DNA from: Anaeromyxobacter_A sp035636195
GTDB taxonomy: Bacteria; Myxococcota; Myxococcia; Myxococcales; Anaeromyxobacteraceae
DNA: 16,112 nucleotides
Assembly (NCBI GenBank): GCA_035636195.1
Contig: DASPZP010000295.1
Coordinates: 1 to 16,112 of the forward strand
Direction of reading: 5' to 3'
Within the stretch, counting starts at the first letter, position 1. Every line of letters starts with the position of its first letter. The position numbers and the translations under genes were made by a program. A model generated the notes under the pieces. The model searched no databases, was not told where the DNA came from, and saw only the letters and a program-made list of their open reading frames with translations. Positions 6,562-13,420 of this stretch are shown here, one piece after another.

Positions 6562-7148
6562 AGCGGGGCGACGCTCGCCCTTCGACTCCGCTGCGCTACG
6601 CTCAGGGCGAGCGGAAGAAGGATCCCGTTCGCGCTGAGCGTAGGCCCGCGACGCGGGCCGTAGTCGAAGCGCGAGCGCAGAAGATCCGCCTGCTCCTCCT
6701 CGACGTGGACGGCGTCCTCACCGACGGCCGGCTCTACTACACGGCCGAAGGCGAGGCGATGAAGGCCTTCGACGTGAAGGACGGGCACGGGATCGTGCTC
6801 ATCCGCGACCACCTCGAGCTGGGCGTCATCTCCGGTCGTCCCGGACTCGCCCGCAAGCGCCTCGAGGAGCTCCGGTTCAAGCACTTCGCCTTCTCGCAGC
6901 GCGACAAGCTCCAGGGCTATGCGGAGCTCGCCCACCTCGGCATCCCCGACGAGGAGGTGGCCTACATGGGCGACGACGTGAACGATCTCGGGCTCTTGAA
7001 GCGGGTCGGGTTATCGGCTTGCCCCGCCGACGCGCACCCCTCCGTCCGCGCCACCGTGCACCTCGTCACGCAGGCGCCAGGCGGCCGGGGGGCGGTGCGT
7101 GAGCTCGTCGAGCACATCCTCCGCGCCAAAGGTCTCTGGCAGTATTAG
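6558..7148 (+). CDS. kdsC: Kdo-8-phosphate phosphatase (HAD family) with a repeat-encoded N-terminal extension
   Basis: KdsC removes the phosphate from Kdo-8-phosphate to give Kdo. The HAD motifs are intact: DVDGVLTDG at residues 49-57 (nucleophile D49, acid/base D51), SGR at 92-94, and MGDDVNDL at 137-144. The GVISGRPG and ADAHPSVR segments fit the small C0-type KdsC/YrbI class. The only plausible start is the GTG at 6558, which overlaps the kdsA stop as GTGA. This gives 196 residues with the first catalytic Asp near 49, whereas family members usually have it near 10-20. Residues about 5-40 are encoded by palindromic copy B (6572-6677). The extension is rich in Arg/Lys and lacks homology I recognise. 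A KDN/neuraminate 9-phosphatase would look similar, but the neighbour kdsA argues for KdsC. A four-base gap precedes the acyltransferase. Confidence 0.9.
   Translation: MKRGDARPSTPLRYAQGERKKDPVRAERRPATRAVVEARAQKIRLLLLDVDGVLTDGRLYYTAEGEAMKAFDVKDGHGIVLIRDHLELGVISGRPGLARKRLEELRFKHFAFSQRDKLQGYAELAHLGIPDEEVAYMGDDVNDLGLLKRVGLSACPADAHPSVRATVHLVTQAPGGRGAVRELVEHILRAKGLWQY
6572..6677. repeat. Complex palindromic element, copy B, inside the kdsC reading frame
   Basis: The outer arms CGCTCGCCCTTCGACT (6572-6587) and AGTCGAAGCGCGAGCG (6662-6677) pair over 16 bases with one mismatch. Inner arms CTACGCTCAG (6596-6605) and CTGAGCGTAG (6634-6643) are perfect. The order TTCGACTCCGC, GCTACGCTCAG, CCGTTCG, TGAGCGTAG, AGTCGAA is shared with copy A before kdsA. 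The element is 106 bases and is read through in frame, encoding roughly residues 5-40 of KdsC without a stop. Confidence 0.75.
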
Positions 7149-7152
7149 TCGG

Positions 7153-8115
7153 ATGGCAGCGTCCCTCCCGAAGCGGCTCCGGCGCGGCGCCCGCTCGCTC
7201 TTTCTCCGGGCGCTGGTCGCCGTCCTCGGGTTGCTCCCTCGCGGCGCGGGCCTGTGGGTGGGCGCGCTCGCCGGACGCCTTGGCTGGCACCTCGCCCGGA
7301 AGGACCGCCGGCTCATGCTCGAGCACCTGGAGCGCGCCTTGCCCGAGAAGTCGGAGGCCGAGCGGCGGGACATCGCGCGGGCTTCGCTCGTCCACCTCGG
7401 GCAGGTGGCGCTGGAGGTCGTGACCTTCCGGCGCTGGCGCCGGAGCCTGACGGACTACGTCTCCATCGCGCCCGGGGGCGAGGAGCTCGTCCGCGCCGCC
7501 ATGGTCCGCGGCCGGGGCCTCGTCTTCGTGGCCGGACACATCGGGAACTGGGAGCTCCTCGCCCAGCGCCTGTCGGTCGTCACCCAGCCCAACGCCGTCA
7601 TCGCGAAGCCCAACGCGGACCCCTGGCTCAACCGCGCCATCGCCGAGCTCCGCGCCGAGGGCGGGCTCCAGACCTTCTGGCGCGAGGATCCCTCCACCGG
7701 CCGGAAGCTCCTCAGGCTCTTCAAGCAGGGCGGCGGGCTCGGCATCCTCATCGACCAGGACACCAAGGTCCAGGGCGTCTTCGCGCCCTTCTTCGGCGAG
7801 CTCGCGTACACCCCACGCGCCGTCGGCGACCTGGCGCTGCGCTTCGGCGCCACGGTGGTGGTGGCGACGAGCCACCGCCGCCCCGGGGGCGGTCACGAGC
7901 TCACCATCGCGGAGCTCCCCTACGACCCGCAGCCGGCCGATCGCGAGGCGGAGGTTCAGCGCATCACCGCCGCGGCTTTGGCGCTCCAGGAGGCGGCCAT
8001 CCGACGCCACCCCGAGGAATGGGTCTGGATGCATCAACGGTGGAAGACACGCCCCCCCGTTGTGGGTTCTCTAGCAAACGCGGTGCCGAAAAGCCGTGAG
8101 GTTTCCGGTACCTAG
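7153..8115 (+). CDS. Lysophospholipid/lipid A acyltransferase, LpxL/HtrB family
   Basis: The 320-residue protein belongs to the family that adds secondary acyl chains to Kdo-lipid A at the inner membrane. Near the N-terminus a hydrophobic stretch (ALVAVLGLLPRGAGLWVGALAG) gives a membrane anchor. HIGNWE at 129-134 is the catalytic H-x4-E/D motif. GGGLGILIDQDTKVQGVFAPFFGELAYTP is the conserved second block, and EEWVWMHQRWKTRP the usual C-terminal block. I chose ATG at 7153, four bases after the kdsC stop, because the upstream in-frame extension lies inside kdsC. The Shine-Dalgarno sequence is weak, so coupling to kdsC translation is likely. Which acyl position or chain it uses cannot be told. 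The last ~25 residues after WKTRPP look like an unconserved tail. Confidence 0.9.
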   Translation: MAASLPKRLRRGARSLFLRALVAVLGLLPRGAGLWVGALAGRLGWHLARKDRRLMLEHLERALPEKSEAERRDIARASLVHLGQVALEVVTFRRWRRSLTDYVSIAPGGEELVRAAMVRGRGLVFVAGHIGNWELLAQRLSVVTQPNAVIAKPNADPWLNRAIAELRAEGGLQTFWREDPSTGRKLLRLFKQGGGLGILIDQDTKVQGVFAPFFGELAYTPRAVGDLALRFGATVVVATSHRRPGGGHELTIAELPYDPQPADREAEVQRITAAALALQEAAIRRHPEEWVWMHQRWKTRPPVVGSLANAVPKSREVSGT

Positions 8116-8155
8116 CCTGTCAACCCGCCAGCGCGCGCCTAGCAAAGGCCGTGCC
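8071..8155. repeat. 17-base direct repeat around the acyltransferase-lptC junction
   Basis: CTAGCAAACGCGGTGCC (8071-8087) and CTAGCAAAGGCCGTGCC (8139-8155) match at 15 of 17 positions, with 68 bases from start to start. The first copy is in the acyltransferase tail, the second in the 61-base lptC leader. Further CTAG tetramers at 8112 and 8157 make this stretch unusually rich in a tetramer that is generally scarce in high-GC genomes. It may be a small duplication or regulator-site pair. Confidence 0.35.
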
Positions 8156-8176
8156 ACTAGATCGCGAACCTTGATA

Positions 8177-8719
8177 ATGCTACCGTTTTCGAGGATTTCA
8201 CGCTGGGCTGCCGCGGTCCTGGCCGCCGCCGGGTTGGGCGGATGCCAGGCCAAGCAGAGCCGCCTCGGGAAGGAAGACGTGCCGCCGCAGCTGACGTTCG
8301 ATGACCTCCGCTACCGCGTCTACCGGGGACCGCTGCTCACGGCAGAGGGCACGGCTACGCACGCGTCCATGCGCCGGGATACCTCGGAGCTGACCGCCGA
8401 GCAGGTCACCGTCCGCTTCCCCCCAGCGGGGGACAACGCCGAGGCCCGGATCACGGCTGCCCGTGGGGCGGGCAACTTGCGCCAGCGCAACTTCTGGGCG
8501 ACGGGCGGCGTCCGCTTCGAGCAGGCGGACCAGGTCGCCCTGACAGACGAGGCGCGCTACGACGCCACGTCGGGTCTCGTCCGCGGGGAGAAGCCCATCG
8601 AGGTGCACGGCGGCAGCAGCCTCACCGTGCGCGGGCCCGGCTTCACCCTCGATCCGCGGCAACAGCGGCTGGGAATCCAGGGCGGAGCCGCCATCACGGC
8701 AGGCGAGGCGCGTCCGTGA
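8177..8719 (+). CDS. lptC: LPS export protein LptC, predicted lipoprotein
   Basis: LptC takes LPS from the LptBFG transporter and passes it to LptA in the periplasm. The 180-residue protein has a short signal sequence (positive SRISR, then AAAVLAAAG) ending in lipobox LGGC with Cys23. The rest is a repetitive beta-rich protein (LTFDDLRYRVYRGPLLTAEG..., DQVALTDEARYDATSGLV) that fits the LptC/YrbK beta-jellyroll. Identification leans on position directly before lptA and lptB. I preferred the ATG at 8177, which gives a clean signal peptide. A GTG at 8096, overlapping the previous gene, and a TTG at 8171 are alternatives, and none has a good Shine-Dalgarno sequence. The classic E. coli LptC has an N-terminal membrane helix instead of a lipobox. 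The gene overlaps lptA by four bases. Confidence 0.78.
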   Translation: MLPFSRISRWAAAVLAAAGLGGCQAKQSRLGKEDVPPQLTFDDLRYRVYRGPLLTAEGTATHASMRRDTSELTAEQVTVRFPPAGDNAEARITAARGAGNLRQRNFWATGGVRFEQADQVALTDEARYDATSGLVRGEKPIEVHGGSSLTVRGPGFTLDPRQQRLGIQGGAAITAGEARP

Positions 8720-9243
8720 TCCTCGCCGCGGCGGCCCTGGCGCTGGCGCTCTCGGCGCCTACGAGTGGCAAGGTCCCAGCCCGGCCTTCGTCCGGTACCG
8801 CGGGCGTCGCCGCGGCCCGCCCCGCGCCCGTCCCGCCCACCCACGTCCAGGCCGCCCTCGCCGACTACCTCTACAAGGAGCGGCGGACCATCCTCACCGG
8901 CCAGCCCCTCGTCACCTTCACCCGCGAGGACGCGACCCTCGTCTGCCGCAAAGCGGTGGCGGAGAACGACGCCCAGGGCGAGATCCAGCACGCCACCTGC
9001 GAGGGCGACGTGAAGCTCACCCGCGGAGACCGGGTGGTCACCTGCGCGCGCGCCACCTTCGAGGCCGCCAGCGGCAAGGTGGTCTGCCGCGGCGACCCGG
9101 TGCTGCGCGACGGCGCCACGGTCCTGCACTGCGAGGAGGTCGTCTACGACCTCGACCAGGACCGCGTCCTCGCGAAGCAGGTGAAGGGCACGATCGTGCA
9201 GCGCCCGGGCGAGAAGCCGCCGGTGCGCGGGAGGGCGCCGTGA
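8716..9243 (+). CDS. lptA: LPS transport periplasmic protein LptA (OstA-like)
   Basis: LptA forms the periplasmic bridge that carries LPS to the outer membrane. The 175-residue protein has a hydrophobic start (ILAAAALALALSAP) and a Pro/Ala-rich linker to about residue 40. From about 45 to 160 it has OstA-type beta repeats: ILTGQPLVTFTREDATLVCRK, HATCEGDVKLTRGDRVVTC, GKVVCRGDPVLRDGATVL. The alternation of degenerate V-C-x-x-A/G-D strands is typical of the family, and the paired cysteines are notable. The start is GTG at 8716, overlapping the lptC stop as GTGA. It gives a signal sequence without a basic n-region, which is unusual. The stop overlaps the lptB start by four bases. Confidence 0.83.
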   Translation: MILAAAALALALSAPTSGKVPARPSSGTAGVAAARPAPVPPTHVQAALADYLYKERRTILTGQPLVTFTREDATLVCRKAVAENDAQGEIQHATCEGDVKLTRGDRVVTCARATFEAASGKVVCRGDPVLRDGATVLHCEEVVYDLDQDRVLAKQVKGTIVQRPGEKPPVRGRAP

Positions 9244-10013
9244 CGGAGGTCCTGCTCCGCGCCGAGGCGCTCGTGAAGAGCTACAACCGCCGCCGGGTGG
9301 TCGACGTCGTCTCCTTCCACATCCGCCCGGGCGAGGTGGTGGGGCTCCTCGGGCCGAACGGGGCCGGGAAGACCACCTGCTTCAACATGGTGGTCGGGCT
9401 CGTGACGCCCAGGAGCGGGCGGGTCTTCCTCGGAGACGACGACCTGACGCGGCTGCCCATGCACCAGCGGGCTCGGCGCGGGATCGGCTACCTGCCGCAG
9501 GAGGCCTCCATCTTCCGGAAGCTCTCCGTCCGGCAGAACTTCACGGCCGTGCTGGAGGCGCTGGGGGTCCGTCGCGTCGAGCGCGAGGCGCGGGCCGACG
9601 CGCTGCTCGAGGAGTTCCACCTCTCCAAGGTGGCGGGGAGCCTGGGCGAGATGCTCTCCGGCGGCGAGCGGCGGCGGGCCGAGGTGGCGCGCAGCCTCCT
9701 CTCGAGCCCCCGCTTCATCCTCTTCGACGAGCCGTTCGCCGGCGTCGATCCCATCGCGGTCGGCGAGCTGCAGCAGCTCATCGGCGCCCTCAAGGGCAAG
9801 GGCATCGGCGTCCTCCTCACCGATCACAACGTCCGCGACGCGCTCGGCATCTGCGACCGGGCCTACATCCTCTCGTCGGGCAGCATCCTCGAGGAGGGCA
9901 CGCCGGCGGCCATCGCCGCGAGCGCCCGCGCCCGCGCCGTCTACCTCGGCGACCGGTTCCGCCTCGACGACGTCTCGCCGCACCCCGCCGCATCGGAGCA
10001 CCCCCGCGCATGA
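9240..10013 (+). CDS. lptB: LPS export ABC transporter ATP-binding protein LptB
   Basis: LptB is the cytoplasmic ATPase that powers LPS extraction from the inner membrane through LptFG. The 257-residue protein has Walker A GPNGAGKTT (38-46), the Q-loop at Q87 (YLPQEAS), the signature LSGGERRR (139-146), Walker B FILFDEPFAGVDP (159-171) and the switch H196 (LLTDHNVRD). YLPQEASIFRKLSVRQN and the DHNVRDAL segment are characteristic of LptB rather than amino-acid transporters. The start is GTG at 9240, overlapping the lptA stop; the stop overlaps the ATG of rpoN. The permease genes lptF and lptG are not in the window, as in many genomes where they lie elsewhere. Confidence 0.95.
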   Translation: MTEVLLRAEALVKSYNRRRVVDVVSFHIRPGEVVGLLGPNGAGKTTCFNMVVGLVTPRSGRVFLGDDDLTRLPMHQRARRGIGYLPQEASIFRKLSVRQNFTAVLEALGVRRVEREARADALLEEFHLSKVAGSLGEMLSGGERRRAEVARSLLSSPRFILFDEPFAGVDPIAVGELQQLIGALKGKGIGVLLTDHNVRDALGICDRAYILSSGSILEEGTPAAIAASARARAVYLGDRFRLDDVSPHPAASEHPRA

Positions 10014-11515
10014 GCCTCGAGCTGAAGCAGCACCTCAAGATGTCGCAGCAGCTGGTGATGACCCCCCAGCTGCAGCAGGCCATCAAGCTCCTGCAGCTCT
10101 CGCGGATGGAGCTCGTCGATCTCATCCGCACCGAGGTGACCGAGAACCCGCTGCTCGAGGAGCCGGCCGAGGGCGAGGAGGAGGCCCGCGCCGAGGGCGC
10201 GAGCCCCACCGAGGCGGCGCAGGAAGCCGCGGAGCCCACCCACAAGGAGGCGGAGAAGAACGAGGAGGTGAAGGGCGAGGAGGGCGCGAACGAGATCGAC
10301 TGGGACCAGTACCTCGACCACTACCAGCTGCAAGGCCACACCGCGCCCTCCAACCGCGGCATGGCCGACGAGGAGCTGCCCGGCTACGAGGCGACCCTCA
10401 CCAGGAAGGGCGACCTCGTCGACCACCTGGTGTGGCAGCTCCGGCTCTCGCACTTCACGCCCGAGGAGGAGCAGGTGGCGATGCTCATCATCGGGAACCT
10501 CGACCAGGACGGCTACTTCAAGATGCCGCACGTCGAGGGCGAGGTGGAGGACGGCGCGCAGCGCGACCCGCTGGTGCGCATCGCCTTCGAGTCGGGCCGG
10601 GGGCTCGAGTTCTGCGAGAACGTGCTGAAGAAGGTGCAAAAGCTCGATCCGATGGGCGTGGCCGCCCGCGACCTGCGCGAGTGCCTGCTCATCCAGGTGA
10701 ACGCGCTCAACGCCGACACGCCCGAGATCGTGGCCATCATCGACCGCCACCTCAAGCACCTCGAGTCGAAGAACTACGCGGCGGTGGCGAAGGACCTCAA
10801 GATCTCGATCGACGAGGTGGTGAAGGCGGTCAAGGTGATCAGCCACCTCGAGCCGAAGCCGGGCCGCGCCTTCTCGGGCGAGGAGGCGCAGTACATCACC
10901 CCCGACGTCTACGTGCACAAGATGGGGGACAAGTACGTCACCGTCCTGAACGACGACGGGCTCTCCAAGCTCCGCATCAGCGGCATGTACCGGAACGCGC
11001 TCAAGAACGGGCAGGCGGGCGCGGCCAAGGAGTACATCCAGGACAAGCTGCGCAGCGCGGTGTGGCTCATCCGCTCCATCCACCAGCGCCAGCGCACCAT
11101 CTACAAGGTCACCGAGTCGATCGTGAAGTTCCAGAAGGACTTCCTCGACAAGGGCATCGCATATCTAAAACCGCTCATCCTGCGCGACGTGGCGGAGGAC
11201 ATCGGGATGCACGAGTCGACCGTCTCGCGCGTCACGACGAACAAGTACGTCCACACGCCACAGGGCATCTACGAGCTCAAGTTCTTCTTCAACTCGGCCA
11301 TCAACAAGACCGGCGGCGACGAGATCGCGAGCGAGGCGGTCAAGAACCACATCAAGCAGATCGTCTCGGCCGAGGACCCGAAGCGCCCGCACTCGGATCA
11401 GAAGATCGTCGAGCTCTTGAAGGGGCAGAGCATCGAGATCGCCCGCCGCACCGTGGCGAAGTACCGCGAGGTGCTGGGGATCCTGCCCTCCTCGAAGCGC
11501 AAGAAGTACTTCTGA
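10010..11515 (+). CDS. rpoN: RNA polymerase sigma-54 factor
   Basis: RpoN directs RNA polymerase to -24/-12 promoters and needs AAA+ activators. The 501-residue protein has the Gln/Leu-rich region I (LKMSQQLVMTPQLQQAI, then LQLSRMELVDLI), an acidic Glu/Ala-rich linker (about 45-100), the core-binding region (about 110-330), the helix-turn-helix near 393-412 (VAEDIGMHESTVSRVT) and the RpoN box ARRTVAKYRE at 478-487. Length and all domains look normal. The ATG overlaps the lptB stop as ATGA, so translation is probably coupled to LPS export genes, the arrangement known in many proteobacteria. A run of four AT-rich codons (384-387, GCA TAT CTA AAA) stands out ten residues before the DNA-binding domain. 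It is followed by REP-like hairpins. Confidence 0.97.
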   Translation: MSLELKQHLKMSQQLVMTPQLQQAIKLLQLSRMELVDLIRTEVTENPLLEEPAEGEEEARAEGASPTEAAQEAAEPTHKEAEKNEEVKGEEGANEIDWDQYLDHYQLQGHTAPSNRGMADEELPGYEATLTRKGDLVDHLVWQLRLSHFTPEEEQVAMLIIGNLDQDGYFKMPHVEGEVEDGAQRDPLVRIAFESGRGLEFCENVLKKVQKLDPMGVAARDLRECLLIQVNALNADTPEIVAIIDRHLKHLESKNYAAVAKDLKISIDEVVKAVKVISHLEPKPGRAFSGEEAQYITPDVYVHKMGDKYVTVLNDDGLSKLRISGMYRNALKNGQAGAAKEYIQDKLRSAVWLIRSIHQRQRTIYKVTESIVKFQKDFLDKGIAYLKPLILRDVAEDIGMHESTVSRVTTNKYVHTPQGIYELKFFFNSAINKTGGDEIASEAVKNHIKQIVSAEDPKRPHSDQKIVELLKGQSIEIARRTVAKYREVLGILPSSKRKKYF

Positions 11516-11532
11516 ACCGGCGCGCCAGCGGC

Positions 11533-11618
11533 GGCGGGGGACAAGCCCCCGCCCTACACCTGAACGCGGGGTTCATCCCGCCCTACACCGGACGTAGGGC
11601 GGGGGTTCATCCCCCGCC
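11533..11618. repeat. Cluster of three REP-like GC hairpins after rpoN
   Basis: Three stem-loops lie in the 120-base rpoN to membrane-protein gap. The first has GGCGGGGG (11533-11540), loop ACAAG and CCCCCGCC (11546-11553) followed by CTA. Bases 11533-11556 are the exact reverse complement of 3908-3931. The second is GCGGG (11566-11570) and CCCGC (11577-11581). The third is GGCGGGGG (11598-11605), loop TTCAT and CCCCCGCC (11611-11618), preceded by TAG. Units alternate in orientation like a bacterial interspersed mosaic element. None is followed by a T-run, though they could still slow transcription after rpoN. Confidence 0.65.
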
Positions 11619-11635
11619 GAAGAGCCCGAGGGGAC

Positions 11636-13420
11636 GTGGACAGCTCCCGCGAGTCGACGAGCCGGAGCCCAGCTCCGGGACCCTGGCGCGCGGCCTGGGC
11701 CGCCGGGATCGTCCTGGCCGCGCTGGCCGTCCGCAGCCTCTGGGCGGCGCTGCCACGCGTCCCGAACCGTGGCGCGTTCGCCTGGGACTCCGCGCGGCGC
11801 GCGCTGCTCGACCTCGACGCGGCCGACCATCTCCACCCGCTCGACCCGCCGCGCTTCCTCTGGGCGCTCGTCGGTCCGGAGACCTGGCCCACGCTGCGGC
11901 TGGCGATCGCGGCGCCGCTCCACGCGGTCTTCGGGGCCGATCGCGCCTTCGCCGTCGAGCACGGCCTCTCCATCGCCTGCTTCGCGGCGGTGGCGGTGGG
12001 TCTCGCGCTCCTCGCCCGCGCCGTGGCGGGCGGCCCGCGCGAGGGGCTCCTCGTGCTCGCGGTGGCGGCGGCGGCGCTGGCCGGGAACGGAGCCCTCCTC
12101 GCCCACGCCGCGAACGGGATGCTGGAGCCGCTCGGCGCCGCGCTCACCGCCGCCGCCCTGGCGGCCTGGATCGCGGCCCGCGAGCGCGGCGCGGCCCGGC
12201 CGGTGGCGCTGGCGCTCGCCGGGAACGCGCTCTTCCACGTGAAGTGGCAGTACGGGATCTTCCTCGCGGTGGCGGTGGTCGCGCTGGAGGGGGCCGACGG
12301 CGGCCTCGCCGCGGTGCGCCGGCGCGCGGCCGCCGGGCTCCGGGCGCTCGCCGCCGGGACGCGTACCCCCGCCGGCGCCGCCCTGGCCGCGTCGGCCGGG
12401 CTCCTGACCTCGCTCGCGGCCGCGGTCGGCGCGACCGGCGGCTTCGAGCTCGTGCTGGCCGGACAGCGCGTCACCGCCCGCGACGCGCACGGTCCCCTCG
12501 CCTGGGCCGCGCTCCTCGCCTTCGCGGCCGTCGAGCGGGCGGTCTGGCGCGAGCGCCGGGAGCTGGCGGAGGCGTTCCCGCAGCGCCTCCGGTTTGCCTG
12601 GACCTGGCTGGTCACGCCCATGGCGGCCTGGCTGCTCGTGCCGTTCACCTGGCGCCTGCGCACGCTCCTCGTCACCGCGGGAGCCTACCGGAGCGGGGAG
12701 GCGCCGGAGACGCTCGCCGGGCGACTGCTCTTCTACCCTCGCGCGGCCTGGGAGAGCTGGACCGCTCCCGGGGCGGCGGGCCTCACCGCGCTCCTCGTGC
12801 TGGCGAGCGCCGTCGCCGCCTGGCGCTCCCCCGAGCTGCGGCGGCGCCTCGCGCCGGTCGCCGCGCTGGCTTCGGTCGAGCTGCTCGCGCTCGTCGCCGG
12901 GAGCCGGCGCAACTTCCAGGCACGCTTCGCGCTCGATCTCGCCCCGGTGCTGGCGGTGGCGGCGGCGGCCTGGCTCGCCCCGATCTGGCGGCCGCCACGC
13001 CTGCGAGCGCCGGCGGCCGCGGTCGCGCTGGCCGCGCTCGTCCTCGCCGCGTGGCCGCGCTGGCAGCCCGACGCGCTCGCCGGGGCGATGGCCCGAGGAT
13101 TCGATCCCGCCGCGTACGGCGAGGCCTGCCGGCAGGCGGCGCTGGCGCTCACGGGTAGGCCCGGCGCGCTCATCAACGGGGCGCCCCCGTCGCACGTGCA
13201 GGGCTGCGCGCTCTGGGCGGTGGCGGTGGCGCGGGAGCGCCGCGCACCACTCGTGCTCGAGCTCGAGCCGCCGCGCGCAGCCAGGGCGGCGGTCGTCCTC
13301 TTCGACTGCGCGCGGCCGGCTGCTCCTCCGGCCGGCTTCTCGGCCGACGGGGAGCCCTTCCGCGACGCGCCGCTGTGCGGGCAGCGGTATGCGCGCCACT
13401 CCCCGGCGGCCGGCCGATGA
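11636..13420 (+). CDS. Multi-pass membrane protein, possible GT-C type glycosyltransferase
   Basis: I do not recognise a specific family member. The 594-residue protein has a first membrane helix near 19-38. A polar, acidic loop follows (FAWDSARRALLDLDAADHLH, about 48-67), placed where GT-C enzymes carry catalytic acids. Then come about ten further Ala/Leu-rich hydrophobic segments. A soluble C-terminal tail (about 485-594, with ALINGAPPSHVQGCALWAV) probably faces the periplasm. This layout fits dolichyl-phosphomannose/ArnT-like transferases that modify lipid-linked sugars or proteins, but the motif match is weak. The start is GTG at 11636 with GAGGGG two bases upstream; the spacing is short. 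The stop overlaps the next gene by four bases, so the pair is likely co-expressed. Position beside LPS genes suggests an envelope glycan role, which is inference. Confidence 0.7.
   Translation: MDSSRESTSRSPAPGPWRAAWAAGIVLAALAVRSLWAALPRVPNRGAFAWDSARRALLDLDAADHLHPLDPPRFLWALVGPETWPTLRLAIAAPLHAVFGADRAFAVEHGLSIACFAAVAVGLALLARAVAGGPREGLLVLAVAAAALAGNGALLAHAANGMLEPLGAALTAAALAAWIAARERGAARPVALALAGNALFHVKWQYGIFLAVAVVALEGADGGLAAVRRRAAAGLRALAAGTRTPAGAALAASAGLLTSLAAAVGATGGFELVLAGQRVTARDAHGPLAWAALLAFAAVERAVWRERRELAEAFPQRLRFAWTWLVTPMAAWLLVPFTWRLRTLLVTAGAYRSGEAPETLAGRLLFYPRAAWESWTAPGAAGLTALLVLASAVAAWRSPELRRRLAPVAALASVELLALVAGSRRNFQARFALDLAPVLAVAAAAWLAPIWRPPRLRAPAAAVALAALVLAAWPRWQPDALAGAMARGFDPAAYGEACRQAALALTGRPGALINGAPPSHVQGCALWAVAVARERRAPLVLELEPPRAARAAVVLFDCARPAAPPAGFSADGEPFRDAPLCGQRYARHSPAAGR

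Noticed and set aside
8151..8178. GATAAT as a -10 box of an lptC promoter
   Set aside because: The box overlaps the only good lptC start codon, so a transcript from it would lack the start. The -35 match is weak.
10432..13158. Plus-strand open frame of 908 codons crossing rpoN and the first membrane gene
   Set aside because: Arg/Pro/Gly-rich shadow frame; it crosses the rpoN stop and the repeat cluster, and the true frames carry recognisable motifs.
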